This document shows positions 27,675-38,170 of a stretch of DNA of 64,000 nt, piece after piece (positions within the stretch are counted from its first letter, which is position 1; each line of letters opens with the position of its first letter). The stretch comes from Sphingomonas sp. HMP6 (GTDB taxonomy: Bacteria > Pseudomonadota > Alphaproteobacteria > Sphingomonadales > Sphingomonadaceae): the NCBI RefSeq assembly GCF_013374095.1, contig NZ_AP022672.1, positions 558,001 to 622,000 on the forward strand, read 5' to 3'. Under the pieces are notes generated by a model that worked only from the letters and a program-made list of their open reading frames with translations, made no database searches and was not told where the DNA came from. The position numbers and the translations under genes were made by a program.

Positions 27675-29175
27675 TGGGTTCTCCTTCACCTTCCCAGCCA
27701 TTCGTGGTCGAAAAATCACCGCCGCGTTCGACGGCGGTCGGCTGACGTCGGACGGCGGCGTGCTACTGCTCGCACAGGCCGAGCGGCGGTTGGGGATCGC
27801 GGATCGGCTCGCCGCCTGCATCGCTGATCCGCGCGATCAGGGTCGGGTGATCCACCGGGTCGCCGACATCTTGCGCGCCCGCATGCTCGCGATCTCGTGT
27901 GGGTATGAAGACGCCAATGATCTCGACGCCCTGCGGCATGATCCAGGGTTCAAGCTGGCGCTCGGCAAACTGCCGGGTGATCCGTTCGGGCTGGCCAGCC
28001 AGCCGACGATGAGCCGGTGGGAAAACGCGCCGACTACGCGCGAGTTGATCCGTCTGACCGGTACGCTGGTCGACCTTTATTGCGCGAGCTACCCCGTGCC
28101 ACCTGCGGCGGTGACGCTCGACATCGATGATACCGTCGACGTCGTACACGGCGCGCAGCAGCTCTCTTTCTGGAACGGCCACTACGGCGAGCGCTGCTTC
28201 CTGCCGATCCATGTCTACGACACCGCTACCGGGCGGCCGGTTGCGATGCTGCTGCGCACCGGCAAAACGCCGTCGGGCAAGGAAGTCGCCGGCCATGTTC
28301 GCCGGCTCGTGCGACGTATCCGTCGCCACTGGCCCGATACCCGGATCACGCTGCGCGGCGATGGTCATTACGGTCGGCCAGAGCCGATGGCCTGGTGCGA
28401 GGCGAACGGAATCGACTACATCTTCGGGCTGCCCGGCAACCGCACGCTCCACGCCGATCCCGTCATCGTTCGGGAAGGCGATGCCTGCGCGACCGACCGG
28501 GCATTGCAGGGACTGGTCGAACTAAGGCGTTACGCAGAGACGCGCTACGCTGCGAAAACCTGGGGGAATACCGAACGTCGCGTCGTTGCTCGCATCGAGG
28601 CGAGCAGCCTCGGCCTCGACATCCGCCTCGTTGTCACCTCGCTTGCCGAGGGCAGCGCTGAACGGATCTATGACACGCTTTACTGCGCCCGCGGCCAGGC
28701 GGAAAACTTGATCAAGCTGCATAAAACGCAGCTGAAGAGCGACCGAACCTCCTGCTGCTCGGCCAACGCCAATCAGATGCGGCTCATCCTTCACACCGCC
28801 GCCTACTGGCTGATGTGGGCCGTGCGGCACGCTATGCCCGCAACCGCCACGCTCCGCACCGCCGAGTTCGCGACCATCCGCCTGCGGCTGCTCAAGGTCG
28901 CCGCGCGCGTCGTCGAAACCACCAGCCGCATCCGCATCGCCTTCGCAAGCGCCTGTCCCGATGCCGCGCTGTTCCGATCCATCGCGCTCAACTTGCGCAC
29001 CACGGGACCATGATCGATGCGGCAGTGGCCGCCAAACGAACCCCGCCCATCAACTCCGCCCCAAACTGTGAACCCGCGATGAGACAGGCGCTTGGGACCC
29101 ATGCGCCCTGCCTGCGGCTACACGACGCCTGCGCTGACCCATCGGCTGAGAAACGCTGCCGGTGAATAGATCAGG
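27540..29175 (+). mobile_element. IS1380-family insertion sequence
   Basis: A 1636-base element. The left end starts ccggattattcatcggg and the right end, read on the other strand, starts cctgatctattcaccgg; allowing one gap these give an imperfect inverted repeat of about 23 bases. It is flanked by ttagc on both sides. It encodes one transposase, of 450 residues, with about 120 and 160 non-coding bases at the ends. Length, single gene and 5-base duplication fit the IS1380 family. It lies inside an autotransporter gene. Confidence 0.92.
27661..29013 (+). CDS. IS1380 family transposase
   Basis: A 450-residue DDE transposase. FDGGRLTSDGGVLLLAQAERRLG near the N-terminus and DPRDQGRVIHRVADILRARMLAI are family-specific. 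Acidic catalytic residues are seen in VTLDIDDTVD and LRGDGHYGRPEPM, and the last in YCARGQAENLIKLHKTQL, which carries the R-G-x-x-E-N motif. The C-terminus has the long helical TAAYWLMWAVRHAMP. The frame is intact, so the element could still move. It reads in the same direction as the host gene. Confidence 0.95.
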   Translation: MADDSGFSFTFPAIRGRKITAAFDGGRLTSDGGVLLLAQAERRLGIADRLAACIADPRDQGRVIHRVADILRARMLAISCGYEDANDLDALRHDPGFKLALGKLPGDPFGLASQPTMSRWENAPTTRELIRLTGTLVDLYCASYPVPPAAVTLDIDDTVDVVHGAQQLSFWNGHYGERCFLPIHVYDTATGRPVAMLLRTGKTPSGKEVAGHVRRLVRRIRRHWPDTRITLRGDGHYGRPEPMAWCEANGIDYIFGLPGNRTLHADPVIVREGDACATDRALQGLVELRRYAETRYAAKTWGNTERRVVARIEASSLGLDIRLVVTSLAEGSAERIYDTLYCARGQAENLIKLHKTQLKSDRTSCCSANANQMRLILHTAAYWLMWAVRHAMPATATLRTAEFATIRLRLLKVAARVVETTSRIRIAFASACPDAALFRSIALNLRTTGP

Positions 29176-29180
29176 TTAGC
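29176..29180. repeat. target site duplication, right copy (ttagc)
   Basis: It matches 27535-27539 and lies directly against the IS right end. Confidence 0.85.
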
Positions 29181-30149
29181 CTGGTCGGTACACCGGGGGC
29201 CGGCGTGTATCGCACGGCGCTGTTCGCCGAGAGCGTCCGCAATTTGTGGCTGCAGTCGGGCGATGCCTGGTCGGGCCACATGCGCGAATTGCGCGACAAC
29301 GTCGCGGCCAATGGCCCCGGCGGGGCGGGTGGCCGCTTTTGGGCGCAGGCGATTGGTCAGGTCGACCAGCGTACCAACACGCGCAGCTTCACGTACAACG
29401 GCATCACCGCACCGATCAATCTCGGCTATAAGCAGGACTATTTCGGTGGTCAGCTCGGGCTCGATTTCGGCGCGCCGTCGGGTGACGGGGCCTTCTCGTT
29501 CGGTGTCACCGGCGGGTATTTGAATTCGAGCATGAATTTCGCCAATTCGGCGGACCGGATCGATTTCGACGCGGTCAACGGCGGCGTCTATGCAAGCTAC
29601 GCCTCGGGGATGTTCTTCGTGAACGCGCTGGGTAAGTACGATTATTACTGGGGTCGCAACCAGAGCATCTCGGGCAATTACAACCAGCGCCTGAAGGGCG
29701 GGGTGTATGGCGGCAAGGGCGAAGTCGGCTTCCGTGTCGGTAAGACGCTGTGGATCGAGCCAGCCGCGAGCGTATCCTACACCCATTCCGACATCGACAA
29801 TTTCGGTGTGGCGTCGGGCGCGTTCACGTTCAACGATGCCGATGGTGTGCGCGGCAAGGGCGGCGCGCGCCTGGGCTTCACCACCGATCGCGGCGCAGCG
29901 ACGTTCACCGTCTATGCCGGCGGCAATTATGTCCATGAGTTCAAGGGGCAGGATCAAGTCGTCTTCGTCAGCGGTGGCCAGAGCGCAGCCTTCGCCAATC
30001 AGCGCGTGCGGGATTATGGCGAGGGCACGCTCGGCGTGAACATCGGGTCGCAGCAAGGCGCGATCAGCGGCTTCTTTGAAGGTCGCTATGCCAATGGCGG
30101 CGATTACGAAGGCTATGGCGGCCGCGCCGGCGTTCGCTTCCGCTTCTGA
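29181..30149 (+). pseudogene. autotransporter, 3' part with beta-barrel
   Basis: About 322 residues in the frame that continues the passenger at 27539. It starts LVGTPGAGVYRTALFAESVRNLW, then SGHMRELRDN, and goes on as an outer-membrane barrel with alternating aromatic strands and a C-terminal YGGRAGVRFRF, ending in Phe as barrel proteins do. It has lost its own signal peptide; a GTG at 29205 could start translation, but the product could not be exported. A strong terminator follows. Confidence 0.88.
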
Positions 30150-30175
30150 TCTGTTCGCACTACGAAACGAGGGAT

Positions 30176-30204
30176 GGGTCGCTCTGCAAGGAGCGGCCCA
30201 TTTT
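30176..30204 (+). terminator. rho-independent terminator after autotransporter
   Basis: A 9-bp stem with one T-G pair (30176-30184 with 30191-30199), 6-base loop, then attttc. It lies 27 bases past the autotransporter stop. Confidence 0.85.
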
Positions 30205-30783
<579 letters not shown>

Positions 30784-30798
30784 ACGCGAGCGACGCGC

Positions 30799-32046
30799 TT
30801 AGAGGGGGATGGGCGTTAGTGCAAGCGATGGATCGCCCTTCAGCACTGACCAGCCTTGCGGCAGATAATCGAGCGACATGTAGAAATAGAAAGCGCACGA
30901 TCCGTCGGCACGATAACTCGCGCCTTTGAGGATACCGAGCGCGGTCGTACCGGTGAACACCGGCGATCCGCTGTCGCCGCCCTTGCAGGTTGGGCCAGCG
31001 ACCGTGACCCAGGTTGGCAGGCACGGGCCGCCGCACAGATCGCCCGCCGGCGCGAAATCGGTCAGTTGCACGATCGCGCAGCTAAAGCCGGTGCGTTCGC
31101 CGCGGTGGCAGACGAAATCGCCCGCGCGCGTGCTGGTGCGGCTGCGCTGGCCGGTTACCGCGCGCAGTCGGGTCTTGGCGGTGTCGGCGTAGAAGGTCGG
31201 GGGCAGGGGACCGGGCGCGGTGTTGATCTGCACGTCGTGATAGCCCCAGCCCCATTGCCCGACGAAAGCGAGCGGTACGCTGGCCCCTTGCGGATCGCGG
31301 TAGTTGAGCTGATCGAGGCAGTGGGCGGCAGTGGTGACGGCGCTGCGCAGGCCATCGGTGACGTTGAAGCCGGTGGTGCAGAGGTAGCGCTTGCCGTCGT
31401 CGGGGTTGGTCCCCTCGACCCGCGCGCCGCCTTCGGGGAGCGCGGCGGCGAGATTGACGTCGCGGTGGTTGAGCACGCGGATCTGCACTGGCACGCCCGC
31501 AATTGCCTCGAGTCGGGCCTTCAACGCTGCGGTGCCATCGGCCGCATCCAGGCTGCCGACGATGACGACCAGCTCGCCCGTGCGTGGATCGAGGCCCATG
31601 CCCGGCGGCGCCCGCAGCGCAGCGCGGATTGCGGCCTGATAATAGGTCATCGCCCAGATGACGCGCTCGCGCGTGACCTTGGCGCCGGTGCGGAACACGA
31701 TCGGCACGGTGCCGGCATCGGTGGTGAGCGTCTGACCGGGAGCGGGATCACTGCCCGTCAGGTATATGACGATGCGGTAGGTCGGCCGATGTTCGATCGC
31801 GATTCCGGCGAGGCGGTCGCGATAGGTTTCGGCGATGGCGTCGGTGACGGGAACGCTGGCGTCCTGCGCGGTCAGCCGGGCGCTGGCCTCGGCCTGCGAT
31901 ACGTTGAACTGCTGGGCATATTCGGCGGCATCGCGCTCCCGCGATTCGGCCGGGGTTTCGAGGATCGGCACCGGTGCGACGGGTGCCTGCGCAAAGGCTG
32001 GCTGGGCGAACAGGAGGAGCGCGCCGAGCGTCAGGCGGCGCAGCAC
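30799..32046 (-). CDS. secreted trypsin-like serine protease (S1 family)
   Basis: A 415-residue protein with a signal peptide (LLLFAQPAFAQA, about residues 1-22). An N-terminal pro-region of about 200 residues includes ETYRDRLAGIAIEHRPTYRIVIYL, like the pro-domain of streptogrisin-type enzymes. The catalytic part has TTAAHCLD (His), an Asp probably in WGYHDVQIN, and GPTCKGGDSGSPVF (Ser). Six or more Cys could form disulfides. It would cleave proteins outside the cell. The start lies 6 bases after the DUF3237 gene, so co-transcription is likely although the functions appear unrelated. Confidence 0.88.
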   Translation of the reverse strand: MLRRLTLGALLLFAQPAFAQAPVAPVPILETPAESRERDAAEYAQQFNVSQAEASARLTAQDASVPVTDAIAETYRDRLAGIAIEHRPTYRIVIYLTGSDPAPGQTLTTDAGTVPIVFRTGAKVTRERVIWAMTYYQAAIRAALRAPPGMGLDPRTGELVVIVGSLDAADGTAALKARLEAIAGVPVQIRVLNHRDVNLAAALPEGGARVEGTNPDDGKRYLCTTGFNVTDGLRSAVTTAAHCLDQLNYRDPQGASVPLAFVGQWGWGYHDVQINTAPGPLPPTFYADTAKTRLRAVTGQRSRTSTRAGDFVCHRGERTGFSCAIVQLTDFAPAGDLCGGPCLPTWVTVAGPTCKGGDSGSPVFTGTTALGILKGASYRADGSCAFYFYMSLDYLPQGWSVLKGDPSLALTPIPL

Positions 32047-32052
32047 CGTGGT

Positions 32053-32535
32053 TCAGCCGATCTCGAACAGGCGGTAGATCGGCCCGGCCAGCGTCTGTTC
32101 GCCGATCCCGACGACGATCATATCGTTGAGCCACGCATAGCGCGGGTCGCCGCATTCGAAGCGGGCGACGACGTGCAGCTTATAATCCTCGGTCGCGAGG
32201 CGCTCACCTTTGCGGAAGCGCGCCATCGCCTCGGGCGCGGCGCGCATCGTGCCCTGGTAGGCGAGATACAGCGTTGCGCCGTCATCGGTGGTCAGCGTCA
32301 GGCGCACATCGATTGCCAGCGCCCCGTCGGTGCGCGAGACGAACCAGTCATGCCCCGGCGCGACGGTCCCGGAGAGCCGTTCGCCCTCGAACCGCCCGCC
32401 ACGCACCGGGGCGATGCCGCGATGCCCCGCCGCCGTCGCCCCGATCGCCACCACGCTCGCAAAATCGACGTCGAGCGTTAGCGTGGTCAGGTGACGGTTG
32501 GGCAGGGCGGGGGGCAGGGCCGAGGGCATTTCCAT
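32053..32535 (-). CDS. DUF3237 domain-containing protein
   Basis: A 160-residue protein. The features APVRGGRFEGERLSGTVAPGHDWFVSRTDGALAIDVRLTLTTDDGATLYLAYQG and the C-terminal YAWLNDMIVVGIG are those of DUF3237 beta-barrel proteins, where a G-G-D-W-Q-like stretch and the Y-W-L-N motif recur. No activity is known. It sits between ald (4-base gap) and the protease gene (6-base gap) on one strand. Confidence 0.88.
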   Translation of the reverse strand: MEMPSALPPALPNRHLTTLTLDVDFASVVAIGATAAGHRGIAPVRGGRFEGERLSGTVAPGHDWFVSRTDGALAIDVRLTLTTDDGATLYLAYQGTMRAAPEAMARFRKGERLATEDYKLHVVARFECGDPRYAWLNDMIVVGIGEQTLAGPIYRLFEIG

Positions 32536-32539
32536 CGGA

Positions 32540-33646
32540 TCAGCCGACCCACGCCTCGAACGGCAGATCGAGATCGTCCGCGACCGCCTTGTACGCGATC
32601 TTGCCCTTGTAAACGTTGAGCCCGTTGGCGAGGTGGGGATCTGCCTTCATCGCGCCTTCCGCCCCCAGATTGGCGAGCTTCAGCGCGAACGGCAACGTCG
32701 CATTGTTGAGCGCGAAGGCCGAGGTCCGCGCGACCGCGCCGGGCATGTTGGCGACGCAATAATGGATTACGCCGTCGACCTCGAACACCGGGTCCTGATG
32801 CGTCGTTGCGTGGCTGGTTTCGAAGCAGCCGCCCTGGTCGATCGCGATGTCGACCAGCACGCTGCCGCGCTTCATCGCCTTGACCATCTCGCGCGTCACC
32901 AGCTTCGGTGCGGCCGCCCCGGGGACCAGCACCGCGCCGATCACCAGATGCGCATTCTTCACCGCCGCCGCGATCGCCGCCTTGCTGGCATAAGCGGTCT
33001 TGATCTGGCTGGAAAAGAACATGTCGAGTTCGGCCAGACGTGCGTTCGATATGTCGTAGATCGTGACGTCGGCGCGCATGCCGACCGCCATTTGCGCGGC
33101 ATTGACGCCCGACACGCCCCCGCCGAGGATCGCGACCTTGGCCGGGGCGACGCCCGGCACACCGCCGAGCAGGATGCCGCGGCCGCCTTGTTCCTTCTCC
33201 AGATAATGCGCGCCGACCTGCACCGACATACGCCCGGCGACTTCCGACATCGGCTTCAGCAGCGGGAGCGAGCGATCGTTCGCAGTGACGGTTTCATAGG
33301 CGATGCAAGTCGCGCCCGATGCCATCAGCCCCTCCGCCTGCGGCTTGTCGGCGGCGAGGTGGAGATAGGTGAAGAGGACATGGCGCGGTTCCAGCAGCGC
33401 GATCTCGCTCGGCTGCGGTTCCTTGACCTTCACGATCATGTCGGACTGCGCGAAGACCGAGGCTGCATCGGGCAGGATCGTCGCGCCCGCCGTGACATAA
33501 TCCGAATCCTCGAAATCGATGCCGAGGCCCGCGCCGGTCTGCACCATCACCTTATGCCCGGCGGCGACGAGATCGGATACCGATGGCGGGGTCAGCCCGA
33601 CGCGATATTCGTGATTCTTGATTTCCTTGGGGACGCCTACACGCAT
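32540..33646 (-). CDS. ald: alanine dehydrogenase
   Basis: A 368-residue NAD-dependent L-alanine dehydrogenase that interconverts alanine and pyruvate plus ammonia. It starts MRVGVPKEIKNHEYRVGLTP, with the substrate-binding Arg; KVKEPQPSE follows with Lys, and LLGGVPGVAPAKVAILGGGVSGVNAAQ gives the NAD Rossmann loop. VDIAIDQGGCFETSHATTH is the family signature. ATG at 33646 is preferred to 33694, since all homologues begin at M-x-[IV]-G-V-P. Confidence 0.96.
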   Translation of the reverse strand: MRVGVPKEIKNHEYRVGLTPPSVSDLVAAGHKVMVQTGAGLGIDFEDSDYVTAGATILPDAASVFAQSDMIVKVKEPQPSEIALLEPRHVLFTYLHLAADKPQAEGLMASGATCIAYETVTANDRSLPLLKPMSEVAGRMSVQVGAHYLEKEQGGRGILLGGVPGVAPAKVAILGGGVSGVNAAQMAVGMRADVTIYDISNARLAELDMFFSSQIKTAYASKAAIAAAVKNAHLVIGAVLVPGAAAPKLVTREMVKAMKRGSVLVDIAIDQGGCFETSHATTHQDPVFEVDGVIHYCVANMPGAVARTSAFALNNATLPFALKLANLGAEGAMKADPHLANGLNVYKGKIAYKAVADDLDLPFEAWVG

Positions 33647-33808
33647 CAGATCGACTCCGGTTTCGTTTGAAACAACTGGAAAGCGCGCTGCCACAGTTGG
33701 CGTTGCGGGGGCAATAGGCGCGTGCTAATGCGCCGCACCATTGGGGCCTCGAACTGTGCCATTATCCATGATCTACATCCCTGAAATCCGGACAAGAATA
33801 GCAGCCGC

Positions 33809-35755
33809 GTGAGCAGTGTTCAGCCCAGCGTCGGCAAGGGATTGGCCGCGTCCGACTCCGATCTCGCGTCTGCCGACGGCGATCCGCATCCGCACGGCAA
33901 GGACGGCCCGCTCAAGCTCGCGCTTGGCGCGATCGGCATCGTGTTCGGCGATATCGGCACCAGCCCGATTTATGCGTTCCGCGAAACCTTCGCTGGCCAC
34001 CACAAGCTCGCGCTCGATCCGGCGCACATCATGGGCGTCGTCAGCCTGATGTTCTGGTCGATGATGATCGTAGTCAGCCTGAAATACGTCACGATCATCA
34101 TGCGTGCCGATAACAAGGGCGAGGGCGGCAGCCTGGCGCTGCTCGCGTTGGTGAACGGCAAGACCAAGAACAAGCGCTGGTCGAAGGGCATCATCCTGCT
34201 CGGCGTGTTCGCCACCGCGTTGTTCTATGGCGATTCGATGATCACCCCGGCGGTTTCGGTGCTGTCCGCGGTCGAGGGGCTCGCGGTCGCGTCACCGGGC
34301 CTAGGTGGACTGGTGATGCCGATATCGATGGCGATCATCATCGGCCTGTTTTCGATCCAGCGCAGCGGGACGGCGCGTGTGGGCCTGTTTTTCGGCCCGA
34401 TCATGCTGCTGTATTTCGCGGTGATCGCGACGCTCGGCGTGCTGAGCATCGCGAAGACGCCGGACATCCTATGGGCTTTCTCGCCGCATTATGCGGTCGA
34501 ATTTTTCGCGCTCGACCCCGTGCGTGCCTTTCTGGCGCTGGGGTCGGTGGTGCTGGCGGTAACCGGTGCGGAGGCGCTGTATGCCGATATGGGGCATTTC
34601 GGCCGCAAGCCGATCGGCATCTCATGGCTGTTTTTCGTGCTGCCCGCGCTGATGCTGAATTATATGGGGCAGGGGGCGTTGCTGTCGCGCGTCGGGGCAC
34701 CTGCCCTCGAAAGCCCGTTCTACATGCTGGCGGGCGAGAGTTTTCGTTTGCCGCTGGTGTTCCTGGCGACGGCGGCGGCGGTGATCGCCTCGCAAGCGGT
34801 GATCTCCGGAGCCTTCTCGGTGACCCAGCAGGCGATCCAATTGGGCTTCATGCCACGGCTGCGGATCGAACATACCAGCGCGGCGACGGTGGGGCAGATC
34901 TACATCCCGCTGGTCAATTGGGCGCTGCTGGTGATGGTGCTGCTGCTGGTCGCCTTCTTCCGCACCTCGTCCAACCTGACGTCGGCCTACGGGATCGCGG
35001 TGACGGGGGCGATGCTGATCGACACCTGCCTGCTGACGGTCGTGCTGTTCCGGTTGTGGAACTGGCCGATCTATTATTCCGTGCCGCTGCTGGCGCTGTT
35101 CTTCATCGTGGACGGGGCGTATTTCGCCGCTAACCTGACCAAGGTGCCGTCGGGTGGCTGGTTCCCGCTGCTCGTCGGGTTCATCATCTTCACCTTCCTG
35201 ACGACTTGGTCGAAGGGGCGGCAGCTGATGATCGACCGGATGCGCGAATCGGCCATGCCGATCAAAGTGTTCATCCAGTCGGCGGCGACGTCCGCAACGC
35301 GCGTGCCGGGCACCGCGGTGTTCATGACCTCCTCGCCCGAGGGCGTGCCGCACGCGCTGCTCCACAACCTCAAGCATAATAAGGTGCTGCACGAGCGGAT
35401 CATCCTGCTGACGATCAAGATCGCCGACGTGCCCTATGTTGCCGAGGGGCAGCGTTGCACGCTCGAGGATCTGAGCTCTGGTTTCCACCGGATGGTTCTG
35501 AAATATGGCTTCATCGAGGAGCCCGATGTGCCCATGGCGCTTGCCAACGTGCATCGCTGCGGCGCGGATTTCCGGATGATCGACACCAGCTTCTTCCTGT
35601 CGCGGCAGACGCTGCTCGCCTCGTCGCATCCGGGCATGATGATCTGGCGCGAAAAGCTGTTCGCGTGGATGCTGCGCAATGCGGAAAGTGCGATGGAGTT
35701 CTTCCGTTTGCCGACCAACCGCGTGGTCGAACTGGGTAGCCAGGTCGAGATTTGA
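33809..35755 (+). CDS. kup: potassium transporter Kup
   Basis: A 648-residue membrane protein. The N-terminal [23 protein letters not shown] is the first-helix signature of KUP/HAK K+/H+ symporters. About 12 hydrophobic segments follow, including [18 protein letters not shown] and [17 protein letters not shown], and a cytosolic C-terminal domain with [30 protein letters not shown]. It takes up potassium at low pH or osmotic stress. The GTG start is inferred from family length. Its stop overlaps the next start by 4 bases. Confidence 0.95.
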   Translation: MSSVQPSVGKGLAASDSDLASADGDPHPHGKDGPLKLALGAIGIVFGDIGTSPIYAFRETFAGHHKLALDPAHIMGVVSLMFWSMMIVVSLKYVTIIMRADNKGEGGSLALLALVNGKTKNKRWSKGIILLGVFATALFYGDSMITPAVSVLSAVEGLAVASPGLGGLVMPISMAIIIGLFSIQRSGTARVGLFFGPIMLLYFAVIATLGVLSIAKTPDILWAFSPHYAVEFFALDPVRAFLALGSVVLAVTGAEALYADMGHFGRKPIGISWLFFVLPALMLNYMGQGALLSRVGAPALESPFYMLAGESFRLPLVFLATAAAVIASQAVISGAFSVTQQAIQLGFMPRLRIEHTSAATVGQIYIPLVNWALLVMVLLLVAFFRTSSNLTSAYGIAVTGAMLIDTCLLTVVLFRLWNWPIYYSVPLLALFFIVDGAYFAANLTKVPSGGWFPLLVGFIIFTFLTTWSKGRQLMIDRMRESAMPIKVFIQSAATSATRVPGTAVFMTSSPEGVPHALLHNLKHNKVLHERIILLTIKIADVPYVAEGQRCTLEDLSSGFHRMVLKYGFIEEPDVPMALANVHRCGADFRMIDTSFFLSRQTLLASSHPGMMIWREKLFAWMLRNAESAMEFFRLPTNRVVELGSQVEI

Positions 35756-36294
35756 CCCTGGAGCAAGATCGGGGTGACGGCCCGGCGCCGATCATCGTGA
35801 CGGCACTGTTCGGTGCGGCCGATACGGCCTTCTTCGATGACCTGCGCGTCCGGCATTTCCCGCCTGAGCGTAATCAGTTGAAGGCGCATCTGACGATGTT
35901 CCATCACCTCGCGCCGAGCCTGGAGCGCGAGTTGAAGCAGCGGTTGGTTGCGGAAACGAAGGGCGTCGCTGCCCCGACCGCGCGGATCGCGGGGCTGATG
36001 TCGCTCGGCCGCGGCGTGGCGTTTCGGATCCAATCGAGCGCGCTGGAGGATATTCGCGACCGACTGGCCGATGCCTTTGCGCCGCTGCTGACCCCACAGG
36101 ATCGCGCCGGCTGGCGGCCGCACGTCACCGTGCAGAACAAGGTCGAGCCTGCCGTGGCCAAGGCGCTGCAAGCCGATCTCGATCGCGAATTCCGGCCACG
36201 TGACGTTCGAATCGCCGGGCTGGCGACCTATTGGTATCGCGGCGGCCCGTGGGAAGCGCTGTCGCGGCACATGTTCGCGCAAGATCGCGGTTGA
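35752..36294 (+). CDS. 2H phosphoesterase / 2'-5' RNA ligase family protein
   Basis: A 180-residue protein with two H-x-[TS]-hydrophobic motifs: HLTMFHHL at about 46 and HVTVQNKV at about 125. These frame the active site of 2H phosphoesterases (ThpR/LigT), which act on 2',5' or cyclic phosphodiester bonds. The natural substrate is unknown. It starts at TTG inside the kup stop (4-base overlap), a coupled pair. Confidence 0.82.
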   Translation: MTLEQDRGDGPAPIIVTALFGAADTAFFDDLRVRHFPPERNQLKAHLTMFHHLAPSLERELKQRLVAETKGVAAPTARIAGLMSLGRGVAFRIQSSALEDIRDRLADAFAPLLTPQDRAGWRPHVTVQNKVEPAVAKALQADLDREFRPRDVRIAGLATYWYRGGPWEALSRHMFAQDRG

Positions 36295-36358
36295 CCGTTC
36301 GAGCGCGCATTCCTATAGCCCGCGCCTCGCACGCAGGGGTCCACCCCCAAACGGGCAT

Positions 36359-36435
36359 GGCGAAGTAGCTCAGTTGGTTAGAGCACGGGAATCATAATCC
36401 TGGGGTCGGGGGTTCAAGTCCCTCCTTCGCTACCA
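36359..36435 (+). tRNA. tRNA-Met (CAT anticodon, elongator type)
   Basis: A 77-base cloverleaf with encoded CCA. Acceptor GGCGAAG pairs with CTTCGCT (one G-T pair at the end), D arm AGCTCAGTTGGTTAGAGC, anticodon loop ATCATAA inside a GGA/TCC stem, T arm GGGTTCAAGTCCC. The paired 1-72 position argues against an initiator tRNA. Confidence 0.95.
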
Positions 36436-36551
36436 CCGCTTTATAACGCGGTTCTTCAGCATCGATCATCGGTTCCACCGTGCCCCGAAATGCGGTAGCG
36501 CCGCGGCGACACCGCCGCAGCGGCGCGGTGCAATTCTCTGAGGGGATGCCA

Positions 36552-36938
36552 ATGTTCAGCCACATCATGCTCGGTGCCAACGACATCGACGCTTCAAAAA
36601 AATTCTATGACGCAACGCTCGGCGCCTTGGGTGCCAAGGAAGGGCGAATCGATCCCTATGGTCGGGTGATCTACCTGCATGGCGGCGGTTTGCTCATCGT
36701 AACCAAGCCGATCGACGGCGCGGGCGCCTGCGCCGCTAATGGCGGGACGATCGGCTTTGCAGCAGCATCCCCGGAAGAAGCCGATGCGTGGCACGCGGCG
36801 GGCGTTGCAGCGGGCGGTACGGCGATCGAGGACGCGCCCGGGATTCGCGATGGCGGCGCGATGGGCAAGCTGTATCTCGCGTATCTGCGCGATCCGGCCG
36901 GCAACAAGCTGTGCGCATTGCACCGCGTCCCTGCCTGA
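36552..36938 (+). CDS. VOC family (glyoxalase-like) protein
   Basis: A 128-residue protein with MFSHIMLGANDIDASKKFYDATLGALG and a C-terminal LYLAYLRDPAGNKLCALHR, the two half-sites of the vicinal-oxygen-chelate fold: N-terminal His, a middle His/Glu region and the D-P-x-G-N-x-[IL] turn. Metal-dependent isomerase, dioxygenase or resistance roles exist in the family; none can be chosen here. ATG at 36552 follows GAGGGG by about 8 bases. Confidence 0.88.
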   Translation: MFSHIMLGANDIDASKKFYDATLGALGAKEGRIDPYGRVIYLHGGGLLIVTKPIDGAGACAANGGTIGFAAASPEEADAWHAAGVAAGGTAIEDAPGIRDGGAMGKLYLAYLRDPAGNKLCALHRVPA

Positions 36939-36944
36939 GCTGTT

Positions 36945-36974
36945 GGCGGAGCGGCCCTTGCGAGTCGCTCCGCC
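36945..36974 (+). terminator. possible terminator hairpin after VOC gene
   Basis: An 8-bp stem ggcggagc/gctccgcc (36945-36952, 36967-36974) with a 14-base loop, without a clear T run. Confidence 0.4.
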
Positions 36975-37038
36975 GCATTCCATGTAACCGGCCGGTCCGA
37001 CGCTTCGAAATGGCGCGGAACGAGGCGAGAAAGCACCT

Positions 37039-38004
37039 ATGACCACCCATTCGACCCGCATGTTGATCCTCGGCTCCGGCCCGGCCGGCCTGTCCGCCGC
37101 CATTTACGGCGCGCGCGCGGGGATGAAGCCGATCCTCGTCCAGGGCATTCAGCCCGGCGGCCAGTTGATGACGACGACCGACGTCGAGAATTATCCCGGG
37201 TTCGCCGACGTCATCCAGGGCCCGTGGCTGATGGAGCAAATGCAAAAGCAGGCTGAGCATGTCGGCACGACGTTGATGTACGACACGGTCGTGTCGGTCG
37301 ACCTGTCGCAGCGCCCGTTCCGGCTGGTCGGCGATAGCGGCGACATTTACGAAGGCGACGTGCTGATCATCGCGACCGGCGCGCAGGCCAAATGGCTCGG
37401 CCTTGACAGTGAGGAAGCTTTGAAGGGCAAGGGCGTCAGCGCCTGCGCGACGTGCGACGGCTTCTTCTATCGCGGCAAGAAGGTCGCGGTGATTGGCGGC
37501 GGTAACACCGCGGTCGAGGAGGCGCTGTACCTCACCAACCATTCGCCCGACGTGACGCTAATCCACCGCCGCGATTCGCTGCGGGCGGAGAAGATCCTGC
37601 AGGAACGCCTGTTCGCGCATAAGGGCGTGACCGTGCTGTGGAACAAGGAAGTCGACAGCTTTGTCGATGGCGGCGGCACTGCCGGTCTCGTGGCGATCGA
37701 TCTGATCGATACGGTGACGGGCGAAAAGTCGCGACTCGATACCGAGGGCGGCTTCGTCGCGATCGGGCATCACCCGGCGACCGAACTGTTCCGCGGGCAT
37801 CTGAAGCTCGACGATGATCATTATCTCTTGGTCGAGACCGGATCGACGCGCACCAGCGTGCCCGGCGTGTTCGCGTGCGGCGACGTGATGGACAAGATTT
37901 ATCGTCAGGCGGTTACGGCGGCGGGGACGGGCTGCATGGCGGCGCTGGATGCCGAGAAGTTCCTGGCGGAAGCCGAGTTCGAACTGGCCGAGGCTGCGGA
38001 GTAG
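37039..38004 (+). CDS. trxB: thioredoxin-disulfide reductase
   Basis: A 321-residue flavoprotein that passes electrons from NADPH to thioredoxin. FAD loop LGSGPAGLSAAIYGARAG at 11-28, redox centre SACATCDGFF with Cys about 136 and 139, NADPH loop VIGGGNTAVEEALYL, and a C-terminal GVFACGDVMDKIYRQAVTAAGTGCMAALDAEKFL. Length and motif order are normal for bacterial TrxB. A repeat element follows. Confidence 0.97.
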   Translation: MTTHSTRMLILGSGPAGLSAAIYGARAGMKPILVQGIQPGGQLMTTTDVENYPGFADVIQGPWLMEQMQKQAEHVGTTLMYDTVVSVDLSQRPFRLVGDSGDIYEGDVLIIATGAQAKWLGLDSEEALKGKGVSACATCDGFFYRGKKVAVIGGGNTAVEEALYLTNHSPDVTLIHRRDSLRAEKILQERLFAHKGVTVLWNKEVDSFVDGGGTAGLVAIDLIDTVTGEKSRLDTEGGFVAIGHHPATELFRGHLKLDDDHYLLVETGSTRTSVPGVFACGDVMDKIYRQAVTAAGTGCMAALDAEKFLAEAEFELAEAAE

Positions 38005-38036
38005 GGCTTCCTTAGGTCGCGCTTCCCCCACCTGCG

Positions 38037-38141
38037 CTTCCCCGGCGAAGGCCGGGGCCCAGTTGGAATGGCGGAGGTAATAGCGGTCAGGCAGCTGTTA
38101 CTTCTGCCCCTCGACTGGGCCCCGGCCTGCGCCGGGGAAGC
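38037..38141. repeat. palindromic repeat pair, family B, copy 1
   Basis: Two inverted arms, cttccccggcgaaggccggg from 38037 and its near complement ending at 38141, each itself a palindrome around ccccggc...gccgggg, bracket about 50 bases. The same unit is at 58861-58940. Such elements are common in sphingomonads as intergenic mosaics. Confidence 0.85.
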
Positions 38142-38170
38142 GGCATGCGGGAAGCGGCATATCGCGAATC

